Below are positions 10,593 through 23,077 of a DNA stretch of 64,000 bases, piece by piece. The notes beneath the pieces are model-generated. The model ran no database searches. It was not told the origin of the DNA and saw nothing but the letters and a program-made list of their open reading frames with translations. A program made the position numbers and the translations under genes. Source of the stretch: Euonymus europaeus (Eukaryota; Streptophyta; Magnoliopsida; Celastrales; Celastraceae); assembly GCA_963580455.1 (NCBI GenBank), contig OY756957.1:26442501-26506500 (forward strand), read 5' to 3'. Position 1 is the first letter of the stretch. The number at the start of each line of letters is the position of its first letter.

Positions 10593-11656
10593 AAGATGCA
10601 TTGGTTTGAAGATGTGGGTTTGGTTACAGTGGCTGGTGTTTCATTGTTTACTAACATGATTCAGCAAAGGAAATTTATGAAATTATGTTGCAATTTTTCT
10701 GTATTAGATACCATTTTTTCCATACTACTTATTTATTTTTTTCAACCTGTAGGTGGTAATTTCCTCCATTATTTTCTGGCTTCTTGATCTCTGTTTTCTT
10801 TTCTTTTTTCTTGATCGCCTCGACATCTTCCTCATAATTAGCCTCAGCAGCTAGTGGTCGTCCCAGTGCTTATGATTGAGTCACTGAAATTAAAGTAATA
10901 TTGACATTTCACTGTAAATTTAACAAATTATTGGCTTTTAGAATCATATAAAGGTTTACTTTTGCTTGACTTGTTCATTTTGATATTCTACCAACTTCAA
11001 AGTAGATATCCTCAGCTGTGTCATGCTGAGATGTAGTAGATGGATCTCCCCATTGAATAGTTAGCTTAGCTGTGTTCTCATTGTGCTTTTGATGTTTTAT
11101 AATGAGCAATGCTTGTAGACTACCTGAATTTTAATTTACTTGCGAAGACGCCATTTGTCCTGTAGTAAATTACCTACTGGTTTTTTCAAGTATAAGGGTC
11201 TGCTGGCATATTTTTTTGTTTGGAATCTGAATCTTGGATAACCAGCTGGCAGATGCCTTCTATTTTCAAAGATATTCCTGTGGATGAGACCATTCCCATC
11301 TTTTCTTTTATCACACAAATGAAATATGTACCCTACATTGTTCAGTAGTATGTGCCTATTTGTTTGGGGCACATGGAAAGCCATTGCAAACTATCAGCCA
11401 GTGAACTCTCCTCTTCCTGATAACCTTGTGAACTCTCTTCTTCTAGGGTGCTTTGTAATTTCGTTCCTTTGTTCTTTTATAATGATGCAGTTTATTGGGC
11501 AAGGCTAATTAGTAGCAGATATAGAAATTTGATACAATAAGCCTGTAACATCTAATGCAGAGTGTTAAGAGTTCATGATAGAAAATCATTTGCAAAGAGT
11601 TGATTTCCATTTTCATCCCCGTCCAAGCGAAGATAACCCTAAACCGGAACACACAG

Positions 11657-11660
<4 letters not shown>
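10593..11660. other. 3' UTR and intergenic DNA
   Basis: T-rich sequence following the HSP20-like stop codon, probably including its 3' UTR. Small open frames here match no family. Confidence 0.4.

Positions 11661-11732
<72 letters not shown>
11661..11732. repeat. (AG)36 microsatellite
   Basis: An uninterrupted run of 36 AG dinucleotides. It creates artificial Arg-Glu and Ser-Leu open frames on the two strands, which should not be annotated. It lies between the convergent HSP20-like and polyprenol reductase genes. Confidence 0.97.
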
Positions 11733-11736
<4 letters not shown>

Positions 11737-11858
11737 GAAGGCCATATTAAAAAATTCATCATGTATAAATTAAATACATAAAGATCTCTTCAAATCATTT
11801 ATAAGATCTAACGTTCTGCATTTGTGCAGAGCTAACAAGCACAAGGTGTGGCATGTAA

Positions 11859-14800
11859 TTAATAAACAAATGGAAAAATGACTCGCCGGTTAGACGGGTA
11901 ATCTTCAAACTTGTGAAGGTACCATCTATGTGTTTCTGCGGCCGCAAATGAAAGATTAGCCACCTGCATCAATCAGTTCAAACCTAAATGCCAGGAGTAT
12001 ATAGACGTAAAAGAGAATGTTTGGTGAAGATGGGTCAGATAAATTTACCACAAAGCCAAGTAGGAGCCATATAGTGAAGTCAGTGCCACCACTCGCAACC
12101 AGTAGACCTGAATATAAGACCTGCGCATAAGTAGAGAGTATTAATTGGATGACTAATGGTGGTAATGTAATTCTAGTATGACAAAGATATTGACCAGAAC
12201 TACATGTGAGAGGGAGAGGGAATTACAATTTCAGCCAAGTAGTGAGGACTTGAGACTGTCTCAAACCAATCACCGCGTGGAATTAAATATTCATCACTCT
12301 GTTCTCTACGTTTTCGCAGTGAGCCCTGTAACAAAGCCATACAATTAGTAACAAAAAAGTTCTGCAGCTTTAATATTATACCATCAAACTTATTCCAACA
12401 GGTTGACAAATGACAAATCTATACACAATACCTTAAAAGTTGAAACGTTAGCTTATACACTGCACACCACATAGCGGATACCCAATAAGAATTTTTTTAT
12501 AAAATAAAAAATATAAATCTCTTTAAACATGTATGTTAGTAATACTAACTTGATTATAATTATATAATTATAACAAATATATCAATATTGAAAAATTAAT
12601 GTACATAGTATTCGTTAAAACCTAAAATTTATATCAGGCTCCTGACTAGTAAAGATGAGGCACTTGTATAGCACAGATGATGCACTTGTATAGCAAAAAA
12701 GTGAAAGGGATACTTAATAAGCAACACCCATTGCCTTTTATAAGGCCACACACTTGATAAGAAGCGACAATGGTTAACTAATAATAGGAGGAAGGCATGA
12801 GCAGAATCATTCCAGATTCTCTTCTCCTGCATTCCCTATATTATATAGTGCGTGATCAACTAACTTCAGCTAGATGAAAAGTAAAATTTGATCAGCTATG
12901 GAAGCAGCTTTCAGTGAAAATCATGCACTTGAACTCATCCATTTTTGTGTGATGAGACGTTCCGAGCACAGGAATCAGGATGCAGCAAAATTCTATCATC
13001 AGAACTAAGTAGCAACCTATGGCAGATTAATACCTAGATATCCTCTTAAACGTCAGTAGAAGACACAAAATGGACATGTTGGACAAGTTCCAATTTTCAT
13101 ATTCAGTTGCCCAAGCATCCACGAATATTAATAGCAAAATGCTTACGGACATGAATATAAACAAGCTATAACAACTCCAGTACTACATAATAATTTTTTT
13201 CTTGAAACATGTCCATGTGCATCTACAAACAGTAAAGAGAAAGGATATTGGAAAGGACAAGGTGAGTTACTTAAGTTCACAAAAACGGTAAAAACACCAT
13301 CTAAGTATCAAAGACCTACCAAAATTGCATGACATCGCCATTGATGGACCCAGCCCCATGCAAACAAAGCAGCACCAACCCACTGGTGCCATCCAAGGTT
13401 TGCAAGAGGTCTCAAATATCCCCACCAATCAAACTCTATAAATGACACCCCCGGGCCTGCAAATTTTGACGCTGCTAACTTATCGAGTGTGAAGTTAAGA
13501 GCCTCCAGTACAAAAGACGTACAAAGTGACAGGGGAGCAGCTGTATAGTAACTACAAATGAGCAACCAAAAAAAAGAAATTTTAAATAAAAATACACCAA
13601 CAACAAAGAAAATCCACACAGCTATGCGAATGAGAAAAATATATATAGTGAGAAGCAGCACATATAACTTTATTGTTAGAGATATAGCTTCTGAATCCAA
13701 AGTACAGGACAATTGAGCAAGCCATTAGTTTCTAAAATAAAATACAGAAATATCCTCAAAAGGTAGATGAGCCAAGACGTCCAATTAACTTAAGTCCCAA
13801 AAACTGCCAGACAAAAAACTAATAAGCACAACACGGTTCAAAGGAAGTATTTTTTTTATTAGTCCTTTGTTTAGCATCAATTGGAATTTTGGTTCTAAAA
13901 GCCACTTAGTAGGCCTTCATTAATGTTTTATCGAGAAATATGCTTTACGCATTACTAGAACAATAAACAGATCAGGGATTTAAAAATTAGAGAATTGCAT
14001 GGTCAAGTATCAACAGTTTAGCCCCAATTTCCAGAAGGTTCGATACTCCATTAAATATTTAGCAACATCTTAAGTAGAAGAAAATGCATATAGATACTTC
14101 TGAATTTTCCTAGAGCATCTTAGAACTCATATATAAATGGGTTCATATGGAATTTCAAATAAAGAAATACTGACAATGCCTAGCCGTTGGCATCTTAATT
14201 TTCGACAGCATTATGTCTTTAACAGCACCCTTGTGAAAATCAATCACGTACTACCCACGCACCAACAAAGCATTAAAATGATGTAACAAACACCATCAAT
14301 TGACATTCAACTTGACACATGAACATGATAAAAACATGACACACTGATTAAAACAGCTAGCTTGTTAGTTATCTTCAACTAACAAGCATGATAAAAACAT
14401 GGGAATTGAACTTAATACATGAGCATGTTAAAGCATTAAGTGAAGTGACTTAGTAATTCACAAGCCTAAAAGATAAAGATTATCCCCACGACAACAAAAC
14501 TGAAAACCTTTAAACAAAAAAAGAACAACAAGCAGGCTAAGAAAAAAATAGGTTATTATATGAATGTGGAAACTCACAACATCCCCGTAAGATAACCAAA
14601 AATGTGCATTCGCGCTGAACTGCTGTATTTAAAGACATAAAGTGTCTCATAGAGGCGCCTCAAAACCTGTATTTCCATCAGTAGAAGCAAAAACACAGTT
14701 ACCCAAACCTTGTATATTTTGTCTGCATTGTTAACCCGAGACTTATAGAGCGAAGAGATATGCGACACCCCAATCAAGTGACCCGCAGCCGTGGATAAGC

Positions 14801-15213
14801 TCAGTGACTCAGAACCCAAAGCCGCCACTTGACTTGCATAATACCAAGTTGTGACCAATAACATTGTCGTCCACGCCACACCCAGTAAGTAAAAATGCAA
14901 AAAGAATCTCTGAGGAACAGTTAGCTTCTACACAACAATCAAAAGAAAAGAAAATTAACTTCTGATGTTTCAATTGCAGGTTCTTTATTGTACAGTCACT
15001 TGATTTTTGGCTTACATGGGATGAAGATTGCATGATCTTGCCCCTCTTCGAGAATCCCAATACGAGTTCGTGAAGAGGATTAAGACAAGAAAAAGGGAGT
15101 GAAGCAACTAACAATGTATAAATTCCGGCGATCCACGCCGCTCTCAGTGACCAAGTGAGCACAATTTCCATACTTTCTACAGACAGACCTCGAACAAGCG
15201 TTATGATGTCCAT
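11859..15213 (-). CDS. PPRD2: Polyprenol reductase (SRD5A3/PPRD family)
   Basis: ER membrane enzyme that reduces the alpha-isoprene unit of polyprenol to make dolichol, the lipid carrier of N-glycosylation. Six exons on the minus strand: 15213-15016, 14927-14578, 13551-13320, 12325-12227, 12120-12049, 11963-11859. All junctions are GT-AG, the phases fit, and the total is 351 residues, close to the family's usual length. Visible blocks are [40 protein letters not shown]-like then [26 protein letters not shown], and the C-terminal [15 protein letters not shown] ending PFVY. The His-Arg-Trp-Tyr and CHAIL blocks belong to the steroid 5-alpha-reductase C-terminal domain that binds NADPH. Several hydrophobic segments agree with a multi-span protein. 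Start is uncertain between 15213 and the next Met at 15171. Intact as far as seen. Confidence 0.9.
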
Positions 15214-15941
15214 CGCCCACTCCTCTGCGTGTGTGCAGGGAATTAGGTTTTTTGTAAGATTGAAAGCTCGAGTCCTCCGTGAACTGAGAAGCGTGAAGAA
15301 AGAGAAGTGGCTGCTCCGCCGCAGTTTCACAGTGCTCTCGATAGCCCCGAAGTTACAGGGCTTGTTTTGTCTAACCAGAAGCAGAAACTCCCCTGCGAAG
15401 CACTTTTATGCTGCGTTTGGAATGTGGTTTCGTTTTTAATGAAATACTGTTTGGTAGGGAGTGTTAAATTTTTTGAAATCTCTCGGAACTTTTATCTCAA
15501 AACAAAAATAACGAAGTGTTGAAAACCTCAACCTCAAACATCTCATAAAAAAACTTCGGAGATTTAATTACTATTTAAAAGAAACTTTTCTATGTTTATC
15601 CATGAATCCTTTACTCATACTCATTCAATTGAATATATTCATCCAATTCAAAAATTATGTTTCGTAATTTCATAATCTAATTCATGTTTATGAAGTTATA
15701 GTTGATTCTTGAATACAAATCACGAAAATGTATATTCTTTGAATCTTTTATTGAAAGGGGAAGGATTGAATCTTTTAAGAAATAAAGTTTGTTATCGGAA
15801 TATTAATCCAACCGAGGGATCCCTTAAGTATTAAGGTCCGAACTAGTCATTAATGGTCAGCTTCATTGATACCCTTTCGGTATGTGTTGCAAACACTTTA
15901 ATTGTTAGCTTCTCATCTCTAGAGAAGCGAAACCATACATG
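15214..15941. other. Promoter of polyprenol reductase gene and flank of the gypsy insertion
   Basis: The first part is the leader and promoter of the minus-strand reductase gene. From about 15415 (GCTGCGTTTGG) the sequence is AT-rich and looks like MITE-type DNA but I could not pair its ends. No coding exon was found. Confidence 0.4.
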
Positions 15942-16145
15942 TGTTAAGAAGGCCCAGGTCCAGGCCCATTTGAAGTCTGTACGTGCTGAGTGTGGGAGGA
16001 GTAGGGTTGCTGGCTTTTTGCTTTTGGGTATTTTAGTTGTGTGTAGCCGTTGTTTTGTGGATCATCTAAAAAAATAAACTGTCTCTGTTTCATTTTTTTT
16101 GGAGTTATTGTCAAGTGATTCCATTAGCAAGTAAGAATCGTATCA
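15942..16145 (+). repeat. 5' LTR of the chromovirus
   Basis: Starts TGTTAAGAAGGCCC and ends AATCGTATCA. It matches 31892-32095 over its full 204 bases with about four substitutions and no length change. Confidence 0.95.
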
Positions 16146-16147
16146 TC

Positions 16148-16159
16148 TGGTATCGGAGC
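16148..16159 (+). other. tRNA-iMet primer-binding site of the chromovirus
   Basis: TGGTATCGGAGC, two bases after the 5' LTR. One base differs from the usual plant site. Confidence 0.85.
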
Positions 16160-16186
16160 GAGGTTGTTCATCTCCAAAACGCTGTC

Positions 16187-16951
16187 ATGTCGAAGGATCA
16201 GAAACCGGACAGGACTCCTTCTCCGTTGGAACAGCAGATTCAAGTTGGGTTTGCCAAGAGTGCTCAGCAGATGGAAGCCTTGACGACAGTTCTCATGAGC
16301 ATAACAACCAAATTAGATCAAAGGTGAGTTGTTCTACTCAAGGCACGGGAGAGGAAAAGAAGCCCAAAGAAGAGCCAGGGGAGCCCGTATATGCGGAAGG
16401 CTCCGCACTTCTGCCGAGAGGCCTACGCATGGAATTTCCAAAGTTCGAGGCAGGGGATCCAGTCGAATGGGTTTATTGTGCAGAGCAATATTTTGAGTTC
16501 CAGCAGATCAAACCAGAATTGCAAGTGAGGTTGGCTTCGTTTTATCTTAGTGGAGAAGCTTTACAATGATTCAAGTGGGGTAGTAAAGCTCGGCTATGGG
16601 CAGGGTGGGATCAGTTCACCCGCGCATTGGTGGGGCGCTTTGGACCCAATGAATTTGAGGATTATGCGGAGATGTTGTCTAAAATTAAACAAGTGGGTTC
16701 TGTAAGAGATTATCGAAAGGAATTTGAGAGGTACTCTAACATGGTGGATGGCCTACCAGAAACATTTTTGATCGGGTGTTTTGTGGGTGGTCTGGTAGAT
16801 GAGATAAAGGTGGAGGTGAAGGCGTATAAACCCACTACGTTACTCTCGGCTATGAATCTAGCTCGGTTAATGGAGGAGAAGGTGAACATTAGGAAGGGCA
16901 GGGGAGATAAACTTGGTGTTCGAAACATCAGGCCTTTGGTGGGGGATACCA
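16187..16951 (+). pseudogene. Chromovirus gag, N-terminal part (broken)
   Basis: The frame opens with ATG at 16187 (MSKDQKPDRTPSP) about 28 bases after the primer site. After about 46 codons it hits TGA at 16325, where a one-base loss shifts the frame; the next frame continues with the gag core: LRMEFPKFEAGDPVEWVYCAEQYF (shown here as two blocks, FPKFEAGDP and VYCAEQYF), LASFYLSGEALQ, then TGA at 16567 where the family has Trp, then FKWGSKARLWAGWDQF and the helical RDYRKEFERYSNMV block of Retrotrans_gag. The reading ends at VGDT, where the nested element enters. The zinc knuckle resumes at 28228 in the same frame. Inactive. Confidence 0.9.
16947..16951. other. Target-site duplication TACCA, left copy
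   Basis: Five bases immediately left of the nested element; the identical five bases follow it at 28223-28227. Together they prove one insertion event into gag. Confidence 0.95.
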
Positions 16952-17905
16952 TGTCACGCCCCGAACCCTATATATAAAAAAAAAAACCTAGAATCTCCAC
17001 ACTACAAATTTGAACCTAATGGCTATTTAAGATTAACTAGCTTACCGAGTTATAAATGATGTTAATAAGGGTGAATGAACTCCCTGGAGTTCCTGAAAAT
17101 CCACAAACCCATGGCAACAAGTTATGTAGTGAAGGGTGGAGACAAGAGAATAGGAAAACTCACCCATGATCCCTTCTTCTTCGACAACAAGTCGATCCTT
17201 CCAATGACCTCTCCACGGAATATAAATATTACCGGCTCGTCAACAACCAAAAGCAACATCAAACCTAGACCAACTACACTAACCCATGAATAAAAGCTAA
17301 GTAGACAAATCAAGAGAGCTTACTTTATTTGCCTATTGTAGTGACTCCGGCGAAGGTATCGACAACACAAACTCCATATGAGATATTGCGGCAACTGGTT
17401 TCATTACCCAGAACCCTTTCTATAAAGCTAACTCACATTTCGCCGAAATGGAAAAACAGAGATGGCTTTTCAATTCTTGTTCTTTATGTTATTTAATAAC
17501 CACTTTTGAATTTCTTCTTTTCTTTATTTTATTTAGTTTATTTTTGTAACAAAAAGTACATCCCATTTCGGTGGACTCATATACTCCACTCAAAGTGGAT
17601 TCATTTGTTTATTATAATATTATAATATTATTATTACTATATTTTTTTTCTTATTTGTTAAGACTCAACCCTTCAAAATTCAATTTACAATTTACTCCTT
17701 TTTTTTCTTATTTGTACGTTCAATTTACTCCCTTCTTTCTTTCTTTTTTTTTTAACAAAATTCCTACACTTTTATCTACAATAAAACTATACTCATATAT
17801 ATAACATCTTTCTAACATTTTCCTTTTACCCTATATTTTAACACTTAATTAATTAATTAATTTTTTATTTTAATTTATTCTAAAAAAAAAAATCAGGGTA
17901 TTACA
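16952..17905 (-). repeat. LTR 1 of the tandem element
   Basis: 954 bases, plus-strand start TGTCACGCCCCG and end GGGTATTACA. Its poly-A run near 16975 is 11 A then CC, against 10 A then CCC in LTR 2. It is the terminal 3' LTR in the element's own orientation. Confidence 0.95.
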
Positions 17906-17918
17906 TCCTTCCCCCCTT
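17906..17918 (-). other. Polypurine tract beside LTR 1
   Basis: On the minus strand it reads AAGGGGGGAAGGA directly before the LTR start, the expected plus-strand primer for reverse transcription. An identical tract is at 23065-23077. Confidence 0.85.
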
Positions 17919-18649
17919 AAAAAATTTCGTCCTCGAAATTTAAACCATATCCCACGAAACCGAGTAATGTTGGATATTTAATCACACATCTTCAACCCCG
18001 AGTGGCCGAGTCCCTCAAATTGTCACGCAAATTTATGTATACGTATACATACATATTTTTAACCGACTCCAAGTCATTATACCACATGTTTCATCAATCA
18101 AACCAAAAGTGTAACGAATGTTACAGATATCAAATCATAAAATGAGTTAGGCTTGTTACGATCCTTAATATTCTATGGAATATTAAAACTCTAAGGCACC
18201 TAAAATTTACTTAAGTGCACCTCGAGTACTAAATCAAACTCTACACTAATATTAAACTCCATATAATGCTTAACCATTAGAATTGAGATACTGCTTCACC
18301 ACCAAATCTATATTAACTCATATTCACCAAAAAGAGCCCTATAAATATTGCGTACTTCACAGCTTATCAATACCATAACATCAAAGTGATAGTTCAATCT
18401 TGATTCTCTACCTCAATTCATGAATCTCTAACCCATTAGGTAACTCAACTCAACAATTTATTTACTACCATTATCATATATATCATACATAAAACTTACA
18501 CCATTACACACAGCTCAACACGTTACCTTGCTACAATATATTACAATATTTATAAAATGATTCCTACTTCTCTATTTCATACATCCATACACCCATTTAT
18601 ACCATAAACTTTATTTACTTACTTAACTTGAAACACACTTAAACTAAGT

Positions 18650-19144
18650 TCATGTTATGCAATGCTTGTCCTCGAACACTGGTTCTTCCTCAGATTCCTC
18701 CTCAGAATCTTCCTCAGGCATCTCCGACTCCCTAATCTGATTTGTCAGGACTTCATTCTCGTATCTTAATTCTCTATTCTCATTCTTAAGACTTACAACT
18801 TCACGTCGGAGTCTCCTAATCTCCTGTTGTTGGATCGCAGGGTTGCTGCTTTCCCCATAGTTGTAGCTAGCTATCTGCACATAATGATCATTCTTCAGCT
18901 TATGAAGCATAAGTCGGGCACATTCTTCCTTAGCTTCTTGATCACTACCATCGAACGTGGTCCATACTTTAATCACACATCCTAGGGCACCCAACTCAAT
19001 GTCTGGGTTTTGCAAAGTAACTGTTCTTCTAACGCACGATGGTTCCCTCACTATTTTGTAGAGTGGAGAAGGCATTCCACGACTGGAAGCAAACTCCTCT
19101 AGCACTCTTACTGAACTAACCTGACCCCGTTCTCCACTCGCCAT
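18650..19144 (-). CDS. dsRNA-binding-like/coiled-coil protein of the LARD, copy 1
   Basis: 164 residues on the element's sense strand, beginning MASGERGQVSSV. Residues about 12-33 (VLEEFASSRGMPSPLYKIV) and 65-85 (SDQEAKEECARLMLHKL) look like the first helix plus strand and the last helix of a double-stranded RNA-binding motif. The central GPxHxxxF signature is missing and the second helix has few lysines, so the resemblance is partial. A heptad-like coiled coil follows (about 104-138: QEIRRLRREVVSL, NRELRYENEVL), then a Glu/Asp-rich tail (PEEDSEEESEEEP). Function is unknown; an RNA-binding, Gag-like or silencing-related role is speculation. The frame is fully open and preserved in copy 2, which argues it is a real product. 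It lies in the 3' half of the internal domain, 744 bases before the 3' LTR. Confidence 0.6.
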   Translation of the reverse strand: MASGERGQVSSVRVLEEFASSRGMPSPLYKIVREPSCVRRTVTLQNPDIELGALGCVIKVWTTFDGSDQEAKEECARLMLHKLKNDHYVQIASYNYGESSNPAIQQQEIRRLRREVVSLKNENRELRYENEVLTNQIRESEMPEEDSEEESEEEPVFEDKHCIT

Positions 19145-19898
19145 TTTCTTCTATGATGTAACTGGGCGTGTGTCATTCATCTTGGTTCCCCTTCCATACA
19201 TATAGCCTGAATTCCATGTACATTGCTTGTGACCCCTACAACCCTATATACCCTTGCACAACACGTGCAACCTCTTAAAAGACCTAAATAGACTAGGCTT
19301 TTTAGTTACGTAATGACATGTCACCATTACATGCGTTACCACAAAAATATCGGTACCATTTTTATTTCCTTTTATTTCTCACCATAATCTTTTCTTGTAC
19401 CTCAAGATTTCCCTTATCTCTTAAAGATTCTTAAAGAATCGCTCTGCCTGATCCATCCACTAAGGACCACACATTTTAGCTATAAACTTACCCTTACCTT
19501 ATTTGATGTACGAAATTATTTGGTCCCCTTGTTGTGTGGAACCTTATCTTATTAGTTGGTATACTCATTCTAAACTAAAATACACTAGCATATAACGTTT
19601 TGACACCATAGCATCATTACTTAACATTGAAACTCACCGTCCCACAACATCTGCATGACAAAGTCTATGATGCTAATTATACAAACACATCTCATCAGCG
19701 ACAATCCCAGCCCTCCATTTTTTTCTTTCCGAAATATGAGTCCTGCTAACCGTCACTCTCCGGATTAAAGAAACTGGATGGTGACATGACAATTCTCGAT
19801 AATTGAGTCCATCCTTATCTATTCGACGTACAACCCACTAGGTAGTGACACGTCATTTTTGTATAACAATCCGTCCTAATCCACTTGAACCTTGAACT

Positions 19899-19910
19899 CG
19901 ATATAAACCC
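19899..19910 (+). promoter_or_regulatory. TATA-like box before the antisense ORF, copy 1
   Basis: CGATATAAACCC about 75 bases upstream of the plus-strand ATG at 19977. Spacing fits a plant TATA box and a short leader. The same sequence precedes the second copy. No experimental support can be read from sequence. Confidence 0.35.
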
Positions 19911-19976
19911 CGTGCTATAGAGACCCATCAGGTCGCCATAACTTTTCCACTCCTGCCTTTCATTTTTTTTTAACCC

Positions 19977-20270
19977 ATGGATACTCAATCCCATCAGAAC
20001 TATTCGATCATACAACGAGAGTTAGAGGAAATTCGTAGACAGATTCGAGCCTTAGAGAGGGTTTATGATCAGATCCTATCTAAACTTGATTCCCTAATTC
20101 AGTTGACAGCACCACTGGAAAACAATCAGGATGCTACTCTGGGCACAACCAACCTAAACCATGATCATGTTGATCCACACATCACCAGTTCTAGTTACTA
20201 CCTCGGATCACTTCCCCGTACTGAACCATATAGCAGCGAGGAGTGGGCTGGATGGTTCGACCACTGCTAA
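19977..20270 (+). CDS. Antisense coiled-coil ORF of the LARD, copy 1
   Basis: 97 residues on the plus strand, which is antisense to the element. It starts MDTQSHQNYS, continues with a predicted coiled coil (about residues 10-43: IQRELEEIRRQIRALERVYD, then ILSKLDSLIQL), and ends with a Ser/Tyr-rich part and EEWAGWFDHC. I do not recognise a family. It has a Met start in fair context and a TATA-like box upstream, and both copies are intact, yet at this length chance cannot be excluded. Antisense ORFs are known in other plant LTR elements such as Grande, which makes the idea reasonable. The two copies differ at the base just before the ATG. Confidence 0.4.
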   Translation: MDTQSHQNYSIIQRELEEIRRQIRALERVYDQILSKLDSLIQLTAPLENNQDATLGTTNLNHDHVDPHITSSSYYLGSLPRTEPYSSEEWAGWFDHC

Positions 20271-22095
20271 ATAATGCTAAAAGCATGCCGTTGAAATAAG
20301 AAAAACTAACCATCGTTTGACATGTACTATGTTCTACTGTTTATGTATATATCGTATGATCTGTATCATTTTCTTCCATCCCACTGTGTAATATCCGTAC
20401 TTGTTGGTTTCGTTGTTTGCTCAAATCATAATGTATAATAGTACCTCTTCGTACTGTTGTGGTTAGTATCTACTGTGAGATATTTTTAAATTTACACCTC
20501 AACATGGTAATATTCCTCCTATTTTAATCTTAAGGTTCTTTGGTAACCTTCATTCAAATTAGAATACTTCATCTCTTCCATCCTAAGAACTTTTGTTTCC
20601 TAAGTTAAGCGTATTTATAACCCTCATGAGGATTTTCCTTAAGAAGGTCAACCATATCTCCGAAATCTCTTTCTTCATGAACTCTAGACCATAATTGCAT
20701 CATTCAACTAGATTTAGACTCTCAACTATAACCCTTTATCGTGAAGTTTTTTTTTCCTGTGAGTGGCTACCAGGCTACCATCTCCCAATCTACTCACATC
20801 ATCCAACAATCTCTCCTTCAAGTAATGTTAACTACCCTAACAAATATTAATTGTAGTTATTCACCTAACATCCTAGAAACAAGTAATGCCCTATCTTCCA
20901 GTCTCGAATGCTTTAGTACGATATGATGTCCCTCTCTCCTCTATCCATCTTGTGCCTATTATATTTTCTCTACCTTTCTTATTTTCTCCAATTTCACCCA
21001 ATTTTTTTTTATATTAACCTAAACACAAGTTACCATAACTCTTCTCTCTCTCTTCTTTGTTTTTACAAAGAATTCACCCACCATTTAATCTAGTATAACG
21101 CAATACCATCAATATCATCACTCATGTCCTATATCTCCTTCTATCATTAGTCCTAATGAAATATCCAGCAAGTCATACATTGTGACTTGTCACCTATTAA
21201 ATTATTTGTAACGTGGCTAACAAGTATTCCAACCACTCCCAATTTCAAATTTTCATCCACAAGTACCAAAGAGACATATTTAAAAGCCTCACTCAAACAT
21301 CCACCAAAATAATATTATCACCATTATTTAAATTTTTATCTCGTATCTTATAGAAAAATCTTTATTCAAAAACTAATTGCTAAGGGTCTAACTCGATGCA
21401 CCAGTTAGAAAAGTAATATACGGTATGATACATTTATTGAACTAAATTCCTAAAAGCATCATAAGCATTGGTTAGACAAATTGTCATCTTCAGAATATTT
21501 CTTTCCCGAATTCTCAACTAATAATACATCAACCTTAGATTCCTATTTGAATAGTTCTTAGACCCTCTCAACTAGTTAACGAGTCCTATATTCTCGAAAT
21601 AGTCATTCGTCCTTAACAGTCAGTTAATAATCTACACATATTCACATTGCTCTTTTATTTATTTATTCATTTTTACAAATAATTAGGAAAGCAAGAAAAT
21701 CAAATCTTATTCCATGACGCATAGCTATAACATCCGTAACCACAACTATTACCATACTAAAATTTGAGAACATCCTATCGTCCATTTTCTACACATTATC
21801 ACTAGTCCTTAGATTAAGTCCCCATCATAGGATCATATATCAATTTCATTCCTAATCATGTCCCAGATAGTTGAACACAAGCAAGGCCTCGTACACCATC
21901 GCAACCCCAACATGGGTCAATCTCTACGAGGAGCCCTTCATGTGTACACCTTTATTGCTTGCATAATTATACGAGGATTTATGGGAAAAAAGAACATACC
22001 AGATCAGCTGGCTCGTGACGTGGCCTGAAATTGCACTACCTAATGACAAACTACTAGTGGACACATAACCCTAGGTCTGTAAGTCTCATAACCTG

Positions 22096-22107
22096 GCTCC
22101 GATACCA
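22096..22107 (-). other. tRNA-iMet primer-binding site beside LTR 2
   Basis: Minus strand TGGTATCGGAGC, three bases inside LTR 2. With the identical site at 27255-27266 it fixes the orientation of both units. Confidence 0.9.
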
Positions 22108-22110
22108 AGT

Positions 22111-23064
22111 TGTCACGCCCCGAACCCTATATATAAAAAAAAAACCCTAGAATCTCCACACTACAAATTTGAACCTAATGGCTATTTAAGATTAACTAGC
22201 TTACCGAGTTATAAATGATGTTAATAAGGGTGAATGAACTCCCTGGAGTTCCTGAAAATCCACAAACCCATGGCAACAAGTTATGTAGTGAAGGGTGGAG
22301 ACAAGAGAATAGGAAAACTCACCCATGATCCCTTCTTCTTCGACAACAAGTCGATCCTTCCAATGACCTCTCCACGGAATATAAATATTACCGGCTCGTC
22401 AACAACCAAAAGCAACATCAAACCTAGACCAACTACACTAACCCATGAATAAAAGCTAAGTAGACAAATCAAGAGAGCTTACTTTATTTGCCTATTGTAG
22501 TGACTCCGGCGAAGGTATCGACAACACAAACTCCATATGAGATATTGCGGCAACTGGTTTCATTACCCAGAACCCTTTCTATAAAGCTAACTCACATTTC
22601 GCCGAAATGGAAAAACAGAGATGGCTTTTCAATTCTTGTTCTTTATGTTATTTAATAACCACTTTTGAATTTCTTCTTTTCTTTATTTTATTTAGTTTAT
22701 TTTTGTAACAAAAAGTACATCCCATTTCGGTGGACTCATATACTCCACTCAAAGTGGATTCATTTGTTTATTATAATATTATAATATTATTATTACTATA
22801 TTTTTTTTCTTATTTGTTAAGACTCAACCCTTCAAAATTCAATTTACAATTTACTCCTTTTTTTTCTTATTTGTACGTTCAATTTACTCCCTTCTTTCTT
22901 TCTTTTTTTTTTAACAAAATTCCTACACTTTTATCTACAATAAAACTATACTCATATATATAACATCTTTCTAACATTTTCCTTTTACCCTATATTTTAA
23001 CACTTAATTAATTAATTAATTTTTTATTTTAATTTATTCTAAAAAAAAAAATCAGGGTATTACA
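22111..23064 (-). repeat. LTR 2 (shared central LTR)
   Basis: 954 bases. It serves as 5' LTR of the left unit and 3' LTR of the right unit. No target-site duplication lies beside it, as expected for tandem units formed by recombination rather than by two insertions. Confidence 0.95.
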
Positions 23065-23077
23065 TCCTTCCCCCCTT
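23065..23077 (-). other. Polypurine tract beside LTR 2
   Basis: Same purine tract (minus strand AAGGGGGGAAGGA) as beside LTR 1. Confidence 0.85.

Larger units (their letters stand above)
17906..22110 (-). repeat. Internal domain, copy 1
   Basis: 4205 bases, AT-rich, same length as copy 2 at 23065-27269. Apart from the two ORFs listed separately, I see no gag, pol or env motif on either strand. The one difference from copy 2 that I located for certain is C at 19976 against T at 25135. Confidence 0.9.

Noticed and set aside
9935..10657. 240-codon minus-strand frame across the end of the HSP20-like gene
   Set aside because: Mirror frame of a strongly conserved plus-strand exon, without family resemblance.
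11509..11781. Open frames of repeated Ser-Leu and Arg-Glu
   Set aside because: They are translations of the (AG)n microsatellite and have no gene signals.
17075..17804. Small frames inside each LTR of the tandem element (also at 22234-22963 and 27392-28121)
   Set aside because: They lie within LTRs, are AT-rich and have no recognisable domain; triple occurrence just reflects the three LTRs.
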